In this document: positions 9,431 through 16,836 of the stretch, one piece after another
Layout of the letters: the number at the start of each line of letters is the position of its first letter
Position numbering within the stretch: the first letter of the stretch is position 1
Source: Candidatus Planktophila vernalis
Lineage (GTDB): Bacteria; Actinomycetota; Actinomycetes; Nanopelagicales; Nanopelagicaceae
NCBI RefSeq assembly: GCF_002288185.1
Contig: NZ_CP016776.1
Location: 868,001 to 932,000 of the forward strand
Direction: 5' to 3'
DNA length: 64,000 nt
The notes under the pieces: generated by a model
Databases searched by the model: none
The model's input: only the letters and a program-made list of their open reading frames with translations
What the model was told of the DNA's origin: nothing
Translations under genes and position numbers: made by a program

Positions 9431-9976
9431 CTACTCGAAAATCCCCGCAGTGACCTTGGGATGGAGCTCAATGCGCATGGCAGCAAAAGCATTAGCGGGC
9501 CAGCCTGAGCCAAAGACTCTGCGCAGCAAAATCGTTAAGGAATAGCCAGGTGCATCAGCGCTAGCGCGATCAAGGGATCTATAAGCAAGTGGAGTATCAG
9601 AGCGCTCATAGGCAAGGGTTGCAAACAATGTAGCAACGGGTGCAACAAAGCCTTTGGGAGCAATCTGTAATAAGTAATGCCACATCAACCAATAGGTTTC
9701 AAAGCTCTCAGAGTTATGGGTGCCCAGCGCAAAATCTCGCACTTGAATATCACTTAAGCGCCCAATAACCCGTGCAATCAAATCAGGATTACTGGCCACG
9801 CCATATTTTTCAAACTCGGTTGCTAAATCAATAACTGCCGTTGCACCATCACGTTGCATGAAGGATAGATCTGGGCTATCTGGATCAACGCTAAAGCTTG
9901 TAACGAGTGCAACAAAGTCTTTATCACTTGCAAGTGGCAGGGATGCTATTTCTAGCTCTTCATAATCAGTTGTCAT
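9431..9976 (-). CDS. DUF4192 family protein
   Basis: About 181 residues from the ATG at 9976. The C-terminal part (TLFATLAYERSDTPLAYRSL.. with ..DAPGYSLTILLRRVFGSGWP) matches the actinobacterial DUF4192 pattern of alternating alanine-rich helices ending in a conserved Leu-Leu-Gly-Pro segment. The reading frame is open for 43 codons further upstream, but that stretch overlaps the preceding PKD gene; starting at 9976 leaves a 7-nt gap and a plausible operon. Function of the family is unknown. Confidence 0.7.
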   Translation of the reverse strand: MTTDYEELEIASLPLASDKDFVALVTSFSVDPDSPDLSFMQRDGATAVIDLATEFEKYGVASNPDLIARVIGRLSDIQVRDFALGTHNSESFETYWLMWHYLLQIAPKGFVAPVATLFATLAYERSDTPLAYRSLDRASADAPGYSLTILLRRVFGSGWPANAFAAMRIELHPKVTAGIFE

Positions 9977-9983
9977 TAGCTGC

Positions 9984-10679
9984 TCATTTCGTAAAAGTTG
10001 AGTTAGCAGATACCACGGTGATAACTGCAAAAGATGGGATTTTGATAGTTCCTGTGATGACACGCGTAGCACCGTTGTGTTTGAAATTGCCATTCCATGT
10101 GGCAATCAAGCTCACGTAGTAAGTACCAGGGCGCTTATAGGTATGTGTAACTTTTTGATTGGGATAGGGAGCACCTGGTTCATTGGTTTGAAAGATTTCC
10201 CCATCGCCCCACTGCCAGGCAAAGCCCGGGCGCAGGGCAACATCAATTACTTCACCGATGATGTCGACTCGAGATTGAAAGAGAGTCGGCAGATCACACC
10301 AGAAAATAACTGGCACATGCACCAGCGGTTCAAACTCTGGTTGATAGGCAATCGTGGCCGTTGGAACCATTTTGATTAAGCGATCACTTAAATTCACGCT
10401 GGCAGTTACAACTTTCTTCACACGCACCCGTGGCTTATAGGTGCGCTTAATGGCAGGGACAGCTTTAGGTTTAGGCGGAAACCACAGCGTTGGCTTAGGA
10501 GTTGGCACAACCACTGTGCGCTTTTTAACTACTGCCCCGCCATCTCCCTTTTTAGCCGTAATGATGATCTGGTTATCTTGCGTGAAAACATCAACGCAGG
10601 CGTTGGTTGTGCAGTCAGCTACTGCGCTAGCGGGGGTGAATAAAGTGATGAAAAGGATGAGAATTAATAAGCGCTTCAT
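9984..10679 (-). CDS. Exported PKD-domain protein
   Basis: From the ATG at 10679 the protein opens with a signal peptide (MKRLLILILFITLFTPASA), followed by a basic linker and a C-terminal PKD-like domain: WQWGDGEIF, VTHTYKRPGTYYVSLIATW. PKD domains are extracellular Ig-like folds that mediate protein or polysaccharide contacts. The open frame extends to 10814 but that would overlap the divergent Nudix gene and place the signal sequence internally, so 10679 is preferred. Specific function unknown. Confidence 0.75.
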   Translation of the reverse strand: MKRLLILILFITLFTPASAVADCTTNACVDVFTQDNQIIITAKKGDGGAVVKKRTVVVPTPKPTLWFPPKPKAVPAIKRTYKPRVRVKKVVTASVNLSDRLIKMVPTATIAYQPEFEPLVHVPVIFWCDLPTLFQSRVDIIGEVIDVALRPGFAWQWGDGEIFQTNEPGAPYPNQKVTHTYKRPGTYYVSLIATWNGNFKHNGATRVITGTIKIPSFAVITVVSANSTFTK

Positions 10680-10760
10680 GTGCAGGCACGATAAATGGGG
10701 CAAAGGACTAATCCCGATGCTCACTGCGCTAACTGTGGATAGTTGTGACACTCTTAGTTC

Positions 10761-11216
10761 ATGAGCGCACGCGATGGTGATGGTTGGATCCAATGCGCCT
10801 GCGGCAATAAGCACTGGGGCCTCAATGGCGCTGCTGGAATCCTTTTAGTTCGTGGCACACAAATCCTGCTGCAACATCGCGCCCCGTGGGTTCACAACGG
10901 TGATACCTGGGGAATCCCAGGTGGTGCCCGCGATAGTCATGAATCTGTATTAGAAGCTGCAATTCGGGAGGCAAAAGAGGAAACAGGAATTGATCCTGTG
11001 CACCTGACTCCTATTCAAACTTTTAGCGATGATCACGGCAGCTGGTGCTATGACACTGTCATTGCGCATGCCAGCGATGATTTAGTAGCACACGAGCTCA
11101 ATGATGAATCCCATGAAGTGCGCTGGGTGGAGATAGAAAAGGTAGAAGAGCTAACACTTCACCCTAGTTTTGAAAAGTCCTGGCCAACCCTAAAGGGACT
11201 CGTTCAGGCGCTTTAG
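10761..11216 (+). CDS. Nudix hydrolase
   Basis: 151 residues with a full Nudix box GGARDSH-E-SVLEAAI-REAKEETGI (G-x5-E-x7-REuxEExGu), the Mg-binding motif of enzymes that cleave nucleoside diphosphates linked to another group. A short CxC (CACGNKHWG) precedes the fold. The substrate is not predictable. The last 27 nt overlap the convergent helicase gene, an unusually long overlap for this window. Confidence 0.9.
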   Translation: MSARDGDGWIQCACGNKHWGLNGAAGILLVRGTQILLQHRAPWVHNGDTWGIPGGARDSHESVLEAAIREAKEETGIDPVHLTPIQTFSDDHGSWCYDTVIAHASDDLVAHELNDESHEVRWVEIEKVEELTLHPSFEKSWPTLKGLVQAL

Positions 11217-13181
11217 GGAATCCTGCACCACGGCCTTATCTGATGTGCGCCAAAGCGGTGGCATTGAGTTAAGTAGGACACTTCCATATCGCTTAGTAAC
11301 AATACGTGAATCTAAAATTGCAACTACTCCCCGATCATCAACAGATCGAATCAAACGCCCGGTGCCTTGAGCAAGTAGCAGCGCAGCACGTGGCAGTGAA
11401 ACCTGCATAAAGCCACTTCCGCCAGCGGCATCTGCTTGGGATGCACGTGCTGACATCACCGGCTCATCTGGTCTAGGAAAAGGAATGCGATCGATGGCAA
11501 CAAGGATGCAACTATTTCCTGGCACATCAACGCCTTGCCAGAGCGACATAGTGCCAAGTAATACTGAAGTTTCATCTTTAGCAAAGCGGGCAACAAGTGG
11601 ACCAACTGCATCTCCGCGCTTTTGCGTGATGATCTTGATAGGAAGTTCAGCTAATACTTTGCGCAAATGCGCATCTGCTGCCTCCACACCGCGCCATGAA
11701 GAAAACAGGGCCAACGTGCGCCCACCGGCAGCATCAATGAGCTCACCTAACTCTGTGAGTACTTCAATGCTGGGGCCATCTCGCCCAGGTTCTGGCAAGT
11801 GCTTTGGCATATAGAGAACGCCTTGATTAGCAAAATCAAAAGGAGATCCCACATCTAGCATCTGCACATTGCCTGGATCTAATTCACCTTCAGAGAGTTC
11901 GGCATTTAAATCCTCTCCCACAATAAAACCAATGCTTTTAGCTAATGAGTTAAAAGAGTTGCCAACGGTTAATGTGGCAGAGGTGGCAATAACGGGAGTT
12001 TGTTTAAGCATGTTCTCGCGCAAAACATCTGAGACAGAAAGCGGTGCTAAGTGCAAGGTAGAAAAGGTTGGTTCATACCAAAGCACTAAACCATCACCAA
12101 GTTTTAATAGCGTGGCAGCAGTTGTTGACACTTCATTGACCGCACCTTTAACACGTGCCCGCTCAGCCATGGCATCAGTATCGATAATCTCATCATCGGC
12201 AGTAAGTGATTGCACGATTGCTTGCGCAGCCTCCCTCACCTTTCGAATAGGAGATTCCAAAGATTGCGGGATCTCCTCTAGGCGACCCTGTGAACCCAGT
12301 TCACTGCGCACAGATTCCCCGTAATCAACCATGGACTCATGAAAATCATTGGCAGCTTTATGAAAAGCATCTGCCAGCTTGCCCGGCATGAACTTGCGGG
12401 CCATTGCTGCAGCGCGAAGTACACGACCTGAAGTGAGTTCATCTGTAACAGCCTGTGTTGCTCTATCCATAAACTCATGGGCTTCATCCAAAATGATGCA
12501 ATCTCGCTCAGGCAAAATAGGATGCAGATCCATAATCTCAATTGCAAGAAGGGTGTGGTTTGTAACAACTACATCTGCAGTTTGTGCTTTGCCTTTTGCA
12601 TTTGCCGCAAAGCACTGTGAACCAAAAGCACAGACATCTGCTCCTACGCACTCTCGCCCTGAAACACTATTGGCTGCCCACACTCGCCTATCCACCTCAG
12701 GTGCATCATCTCTATCCCCTGATACCCCTGGCGTCTTGGCCCAAGCAATTAAACGCTTTGCATCCTTTTCAAGGGATGAAACATCCATGACCAATTCACC
12801 ATCAGGATCAACATCCTCACTATTCATCTTTTGCAAACAGACATAGTTACCGACGCCCTTATAGATGGCATAGCTAACTTCACGTCCGAGCAGTTTTTCT
12901 AGAGCTGGAACAACTGCCGGTAGATCTCTATCTACTAACTGGCGCTGCAGCGCCAAGGTGGCAGTTGCTACTAATACTTTTCGCCCGTGCACAATTCCAG
13001 GAATCAAATAAGCAAGTGATTTTCCTGTGCCTGTTCCAGCTTGAACCATTAAGTGATGACGATCAGTTAAGGCGTTAGCAACAGCTTCAGCCATTTCAAT
13101 CTGGCCTTCACGTGCTGATCCACCAATTGCATCAACGGCGACATCGAGTGCTTCACGCACTTTCTTGGACATATCGCTCAT
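11190..13181 (-). CDS. DinG/XPD-like ATP-dependent DNA helicase
   Basis: 663 residues, superfamily 2 helicase: Walker A AGTGTGKS, DEAH box ILDEAHEF, C-terminal QGTGRLIRS (motif VI). Four cysteines between motifs I and II (YVCLQ, SGRECVG, DVCAFG, QCFAAN) fit the 4Fe-4S cluster of the XPD/DinG group, which unwinds 5'-tailed DNA, R-loops or D-loops. A TATATA element lies near 13205 upstream of the ATG. No LexA box is visible, so SOS control is not supported. Confidence 0.9.
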   Translation of the reverse strand: MSDMSKKVREALDVAVDAIGGSAREGQIEMAEAVANALTDRHHLMVQAGTGTGKSLAYLIPGIVHGRKVLVATATLALQRQLVDRDLPAVVPALEKLLGREVSYAIYKGVGNYVCLQKMNSEDVDPDGELVMDVSSLEKDAKRLIAWAKTPGVSGDRDDAPEVDRRVWAANSVSGRECVGADVCAFGSQCFAANAKGKAQTADVVVTNHTLLAIEIMDLHPILPERDCIILDEAHEFMDRATQAVTDELTSGRVLRAAAMARKFMPGKLADAFHKAANDFHESMVDYGESVRSELGSQGRLEEIPQSLESPIRKVREAAQAIVQSLTADDEIIDTDAMAERARVKGAVNEVSTTAATLLKLGDGLVLWYEPTFSTLHLAPLSVSDVLRENMLKQTPVIATSATLTVGNSFNSLAKSIGFIVGEDLNAELSEGELDPGNVQMLDVGSPFDFANQGVLYMPKHLPEPGRDGPSIEVLTELGELIDAAGGRTLALFSSWRGVEAADAHLRKVLAELPIKIITQKRGDAVGPLVARFAKDETSVLLGTMSLWQGVDVPGNSCILVAIDRIPFPRPDEPVMSARASQADAAGGSGFMQVSLPRAALLLAQGTGRLIRSVDDRGVVAILDSRIVTKRYGSVLLNSMPPLWRTSDKAVVQDSLKRLNESL

Positions 13182-13236
13182 GTGCCAACCTTAGTGGCTC
13201 GGATATATAGCCTTTTTAATGAGGTGAACGAAACGC

Positions 13237-13704
13237 CTAACGCTTCTTTTGCAGATGCAAAAGCTCTAACGCAGCAACTGCGCTGTCATAGCCTTTATCT
13301 TCTTTACTTGTGGCACGACCACATCTATCAATAGCTTGATCCAGATCATTACACATCAAAACACCATAACCAATGGGCTTTGAGTGTTTGAGTGAAACAT
13401 CGATAACACCTTGTGTGACACCTTGGCAGACGTACTCAAAATGCGGTGTTTCACCCTTTAAAACAAGGCCCAACGCCACAACAGCATCAAAGCCAGCTTC
13501 AAATGCATATTGGGCAGCAAGTGGAATCTCAAAAGAACCAGGAACGAACTGGACTTCCACAGTGCCAACCTGGGCCTGCGTTAATGCGCGCTTGGCACCT
13601 GCAATTAAGTCATTACAAATATCTAGATGCCATGAAGAAGAGATGATTGCGACCTTGGCCCCTGGAAGTGGCTTAATACCGATAGTTGGTGCATGTCCTG
13701 CCAT
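13237..13704 (-). CDS. ribH: 6,7-dimethyl-8-ribityllumazine synthase
   Basis: 155 residues with the family blocks SSWHLDICNDLIAGA, VPGSFEIPLAAQ, ALGLVLKGETPHFEYVC and GVTQGVIDVS. It condenses 5-amino-6-ribitylaminouracil with dihydroxybutanone phosphate in riboflavin synthesis and usually assembles into pentamers or 60-mers. It is the last gene of the rib operon; its ATG directly follows the ribBA stop. Confidence 0.96.
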   Translation of the reverse strand: MAGHAPTIGIKPLPGAKVAIISSSWHLDICNDLIAGAKRALTQAQVGTVEVQFVPGSFEIPLAAQYAFEAGFDAVVALGLVLKGETPHFEYVCQGVTQGVIDVSLKHSKPIGYGVLMCNDLDQAIDRCGRATSKEDKGYDSAVAALELLHLQKKR

Positions 13705-14901
13705 TTATTTGCCTCCTCGAGTGTGGCCGAGCTTTTCTTGCTTTGTTGCTAAGTACTTCTCATTAAATTCATTGCTAGCAATCACTAAAGGATTTTGAAT
13801 CACTGCAATCCCAGCCTCTTTTAGAGCATCAACCTTTTTAGGGTTGTTAGTGAGTAGTTGCAGATGTGAAAGTCCAAGGGATTCAATGATTGCAATTGCA
13901 TCAGACCAATCACGGGCATCGATTTCATGTCCTAATTGCAGGTTGGCCTCAATGGTGTCCATGCCTTTATCTTGTAGTTGATAGGCCATGATCTTTTCAG
14001 TAAGTCCAATTCCACGGCCCTCATGATCTCGCAGATAAACAATGAAGCCATAGCCATGTTGTTGAATCAATGAGATTGATTGCTCTAGCTGTTCACCGCA
14101 ATCACAGCGCTGGGAATGAACAACATCTCCGGTGAAGCACTCAGAGTGAATACGAACTAAAGGTGTGGTGGTGGCTGTGCCAAAGGAGAGCACAGCGTGT
14201 TCTCTTTGTCGCAAGCCCGGATAGGTTGCAATCTTCCACATTCCACCGCGCAGCGGCAGATCTGCCCATAAGAACTCAAACTCAGATTTCACTTCACTCA
14301 CAACGGGTGCAATAGCAACCAGCTCTTCAATAGAGACCATCGGAATTGAATGCTTAGCTGCAAATTCCACTAAGGATTGCCCACGTGCCATGGAGCCATC
14401 TTCATTCACTATTTCAGAAAGAAGTGCCACCGGTTGTGCTCCAACTAATTGCGCAAGCGCCACTCCTGCCTCTGTGTGGCCACCGCGCGCAGCTAGGCCG
14501 CCCTTATCGGCAATGAGTGGGAAAACATGTCCTGGACGGATGAAATCTGAGTACTGGACGCTGTTATCAGCCAATGCACGGGCAGTGTTTGCTCGCTCTG
14601 TGGCACTGACGCCAGTAGTGAGTCCCACTTTGTAATCAACAGAAACAGTGAAGGCAGTCTTTTTTGAATCTTGGTTTTCTTCAACCATCAGTGGCAGACG
14701 CAGTTTGCGCGCACGCTCTTGTGTGAGTGCAACACATAAAATTCCAGTTGTGTGGCGCACCATAAAGGCCACCTTTTCAGCTGTTGCTTTCTCAGCCAAT
14801 ATCATCAAATCGCCTTCATTTTCACGATCTGCATGATCTGTGACAATAATCAGGTCGCCTCTTTTAAAAGCATCAAGAGCGCTTTGCAAATTACTCATCA
14901 C
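13705..14901 (-). CDS. ribBA: Bifunctional 3,4-dihydroxybutanone-4-phosphate synthase / GTP cyclohydrolase II
   Basis: 398 residues. N-terminal DHBP synthase: TDHADRENEGDLMILAE, RPGHVFPL, RGGHTEAGVALA. C-terminal GTP cyclohydrolase II from about residue 205: zinc site CFTGDVVHSQRCDCG, YLRDHEGRGIGL and LLTNNPKK. Both activities feed lumazine synthase. Two adjacent Met codons open the frame; the first overlaps the ribE stop as ATGA, so translation is coupled. Confidence 0.95.
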   Translation of the reverse strand: MMSNLQSALDAFKRGDLIIVTDHADRENEGDLMILAEKATAEKVAFMVRHTTGILCVALTQERARKLRLPLMVEENQDSKKTAFTVSVDYKVGLTTGVSATERANTARALADNSVQYSDFIRPGHVFPLIADKGGLAARGGHTEAGVALAQLVGAQPVALLSEIVNEDGSMARGQSLVEFAAKHSIPMVSIEELVAIAPVVSEVKSEFEFLWADLPLRGGMWKIATYPGLRQREHAVLSFGTATTTPLVRIHSECFTGDVVHSQRCDCGEQLEQSISLIQQHGYGFIVYLRDHEGRGIGLTEKIMAYQLQDKGMDTIEANLQLGHEIDARDWSDAIAIIESLGLSHLQLLTNNPKKVDALKEAGIAVIQNPLVIASNEFNEKYLATKQEKLGHTRGGK

Positions 14902-15503
14902 TTATCCCCCTTAGCCAATAATCGCTCCACATATTTGGCAAGAACATCAACTTCCACATTCACTAAATCTCCAGCTTTTTTCCCTGAAAGATTGGTGGCA
15001 GCTAATGTCTCTGGAATTAACCACACTGTGACAACATTGTTTGAATCATCAATGCCACCCACGGTCAGTGAAACTCCATCTAGGCAGATAGAGCCCTGGT
15101 TAACAATGTATTTGGCAAGATGCGCCGGCACAGTAATATCAAACTGCGCCCATTTATCTCCAGGTGTTAACCCAACCACCTTTGCCACACCATCCACATG
15201 TCCCTGCACCATATGCCCACCCATGCGCGCGTTTAACAGCGCAGCTAATTCAAGGTTGACCGGGCTTGCAACGTTAAGTTGTGAGAGTGATGTGAGAGAA
15301 AGAGTTTGAATCATGACATCTGCGCTAAAAATGTTGCCAGAGATGGCTGTGGCCGTTAAGCACACGCCATTGACTGCAACAGAATCCCCCACCGAAATCT
15401 GACCAATTAACTTGGGTGCGCTAATGGTGAAAACAGCAGAGCTCTCGCTCTTTTCAATTGCAGTAATTGAACCTAGTTCGCCAATGAGTCCTGTAAACAT
15501 CAC
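14898..15503 (-). CDS. ribE: Riboflavin synthase alpha chain
   Basis: 201 residues made of two lumazine-binding repeats: MFTGLIGELG at the start, GDSVAVNGVCLTA in the first repeat, MGGHMVQGHVDG and GSICLDGVSLTV in the second. It dismutates two ribityllumazines to riboflavin. It overlaps ribD by 4 nt upstream and ribBA by 4 nt downstream. Confidence 0.95.
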   Translation of the reverse strand: MMFTGLIGELGSITAIEKSESSAVFTISAPKLIGQISVGDSVAVNGVCLTATAISGNIFSADVMIQTLSLTSLSQLNVASPVNLELAALLNARMGGHMVQGHVDGVAKVVGLTPGDKWAQFDITVPAHLAKYIVNQGSICLDGVSLTVGGIDDSNNVVTVWLIPETLAATNLSGKKAGDLVNVEVDVLAKYVERLLAKGDK

Positions 15504-16513
15504 TCACCATTCCTAATGCGATAGATGGATTTAACATCGCCATCTAGAACCTGAGTACTGATGTGGTCCATCCGCATTTGATCAGTAATCGTGGTTGGGT
15601 AATCAAAGGCAAAGTAGTGCTTGCCTGTGCCTAAAAACGTTGGGGCCTGATAGATCACAAGCTCATCCATCAAGCAGTGATCCACCATGGCAGATGCCAG
15701 GGTTGGCCCAGCTTCAACAAAGACGTGATTAACGCCTAATTCATTCAGTTTTTCCACCAAGACATCTAAATCCTTTGACTTCACAACAACGGTCTGGGCA
15801 GCAGAATCAAAAACAGCAGCGTCTTTTGGAAGCTCTTGCTCCCCGCAAACAACGCGAATGGGATTGCCTGCATATCCTGCAAACTCTCCCCGTGGGATTA
15901 AGTGTGGGTTATCGACAATAACAGTATTGGTGCCCACAAGGATTGCATCTGCTTGGCGACGCAGCACCTGCACATCAGCCCTAGAGACTTCATTAGTGAT
16001 CCACTTGGACGTTCCATCGGCAGCTGCGACTTTGCCATCGAGAGTTGCGGCAACTTTCCATGTGAAAAACGGGCGGTTCTTCTTAATCTTCATCAGCCAA
16101 GCACGGTTAGAAAATGCAGCTTCGGCTTCAAGTACTCCACTAATAACATTTATTCCAGCAGCCTTTAACGCTCGTGCCCCACCTGCAGCAACTGGATTGG
16201 GGTCTGCAACTGCAAAGACAACAGTTGTAATACCTGCATCAATGATGGCCTGAACACAGGCTCCTGTGTTGCCCGTGTGATTACAAGGCTCTAGTGAAAC
16301 AACAATCGTTGCACCTTTTGCTTTATCTCCTGCTGCTTGAATAGCAACAACTTCAGCATGATCTGGGGAGTTCACGCGATCATGAAAACCTTCGCCCACA
16401 ACCTTTCCTGCAGCACCAATAATTACTGCGCCAACTATTGGATTCGGTGCGGTTTTACCCAAGCCCTTTTCGGCAAGGGCAATGGCACGTTGCATTGCAA
16501 CTGTGTGCTCCAT
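15500..16513 (-). CDS. ribD: Bifunctional diaminohydroxyphosphoribosylaminopyrimidine deaminase / reductase
   Basis: 337 residues: N-terminal deaminase with zinc motifs DHAEVVAI (HAE) and EPCNHTGNTGAC (PCxxxGxxxxC), C-terminal reductase with PFFTWKVAATLDGKVAA and EAGPTLASAM. It carries out the second and third steps of riboflavin synthesis. The first ATG at 16513 lies only 7 nt after the terminator U-tract; an internal Met at codon 7 is another possible start. First gene of the operon and directly downstream of an FMN riboswitch. Confidence 0.95.
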   Translation of the reverse strand: MEHTVAMQRAIALAEKGLGKTAPNPIVGAVIIGAAGKVVGEGFHDRVNSPDHAEVVAIQAAGDKAKGATIVVSLEPCNHTGNTGACVQAIIDAGITTVVFAVADPNPVAAGGARALKAAGINVISGVLEAEAAFSNRAWLMKIKKNRPFFTWKVAATLDGKVAAADGTSKWITNEVSRADVQVLRRQADAILVGTNTVIVDNPHLIPRGEFAGYAGNPIRVVCGEQELPKDAAVFDSAAQTVVVKSKDLDVLVEKLNELGVNHVFVEAGPTLASAMVDHCLMDELVIYQAPTFLGTGKHYFAFDYPTTITDQMRMDHISTQVLDGDVKSIYRIRNGE

Positions 16514-16545
16514 AAAAAAACCCCCGACTCAAGAAACGAGTAACC
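16514..16545 (-). terminator. FMN-riboswitch terminator abutting the ribD start codon
   Basis: On the minus strand CCCCGGTTACTCG..TTGAGTCGGGGG forms an interrupted GC-rich hairpin (CCCCG with CGGGG, ACTC with GAGT) followed by seven U, and the next three bases are the ribD ATG. The GGGGG of the 3' arm is also the only purine-rich stretch at Shine-Dalgarno distance, so the same hairpin could block both elongation and ribosome binding. Confidence 0.75.
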
Positions 16546-16599
16546 GGGGTGGGTGCAAAAAAGAAATGCACAAAGAAGGCAGGCACAAACCTACCCTTT

Positions 16600-16728
16600 G
16601 TTGGTTTCCTCTCATCCGGACTTTAACCGTCGGTCCCAGAATTTCACTGAGTCAACCGATACCTGGCTGGCATCGGGTCGCGGACTATAACCGCCGGTTC
16701 GAAATTACATCGACCCCGGAAACAACGT
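16600..16728 (-). ncRNA. FMN riboswitch (RFN element) upstream of the rib operon
   Basis: Read on the minus strand: CCGGGGTCGATGTAATTTCG, AACCGGCGGTTATAGTCCGC, then a variable arm, GTGAAATTCTGGGACCGACG, GGTTAAAGTCCGGATGAGAG. These blocks occur in the canonical RFN order. Binding of FMN would shut down ribD-ribE-ribBA-ribH through the terminator at 16514-16545. Ends approximate. Confidence 0.96.
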
Positions 16729-16766
16729 GCTTATTCTAGCCCTTAATCAGCTCCTGGCATACACGT

Positions 16767-16805
16767 AAAAAACCCCGCCAATCGCAGTGATTGACGGGGT
16801 TTTTA
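16767..16805 (-). terminator. Terminator downstream of nrdJ
   Basis: CCCCGTCAATCACTGCGATT-GGCGGGG hairpin about 30 nt beyond the nrdJ stop, flanked by a U-run on the minus strand and a T-run on the plus strand, so it can work in both directions. It separates nrdJ from the rib leader, both on the minus strand. Confidence 0.88.
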
Positions 16806-16836
16806 ACGGGGTTGGTTAAAACTTATTAGCTACTGC

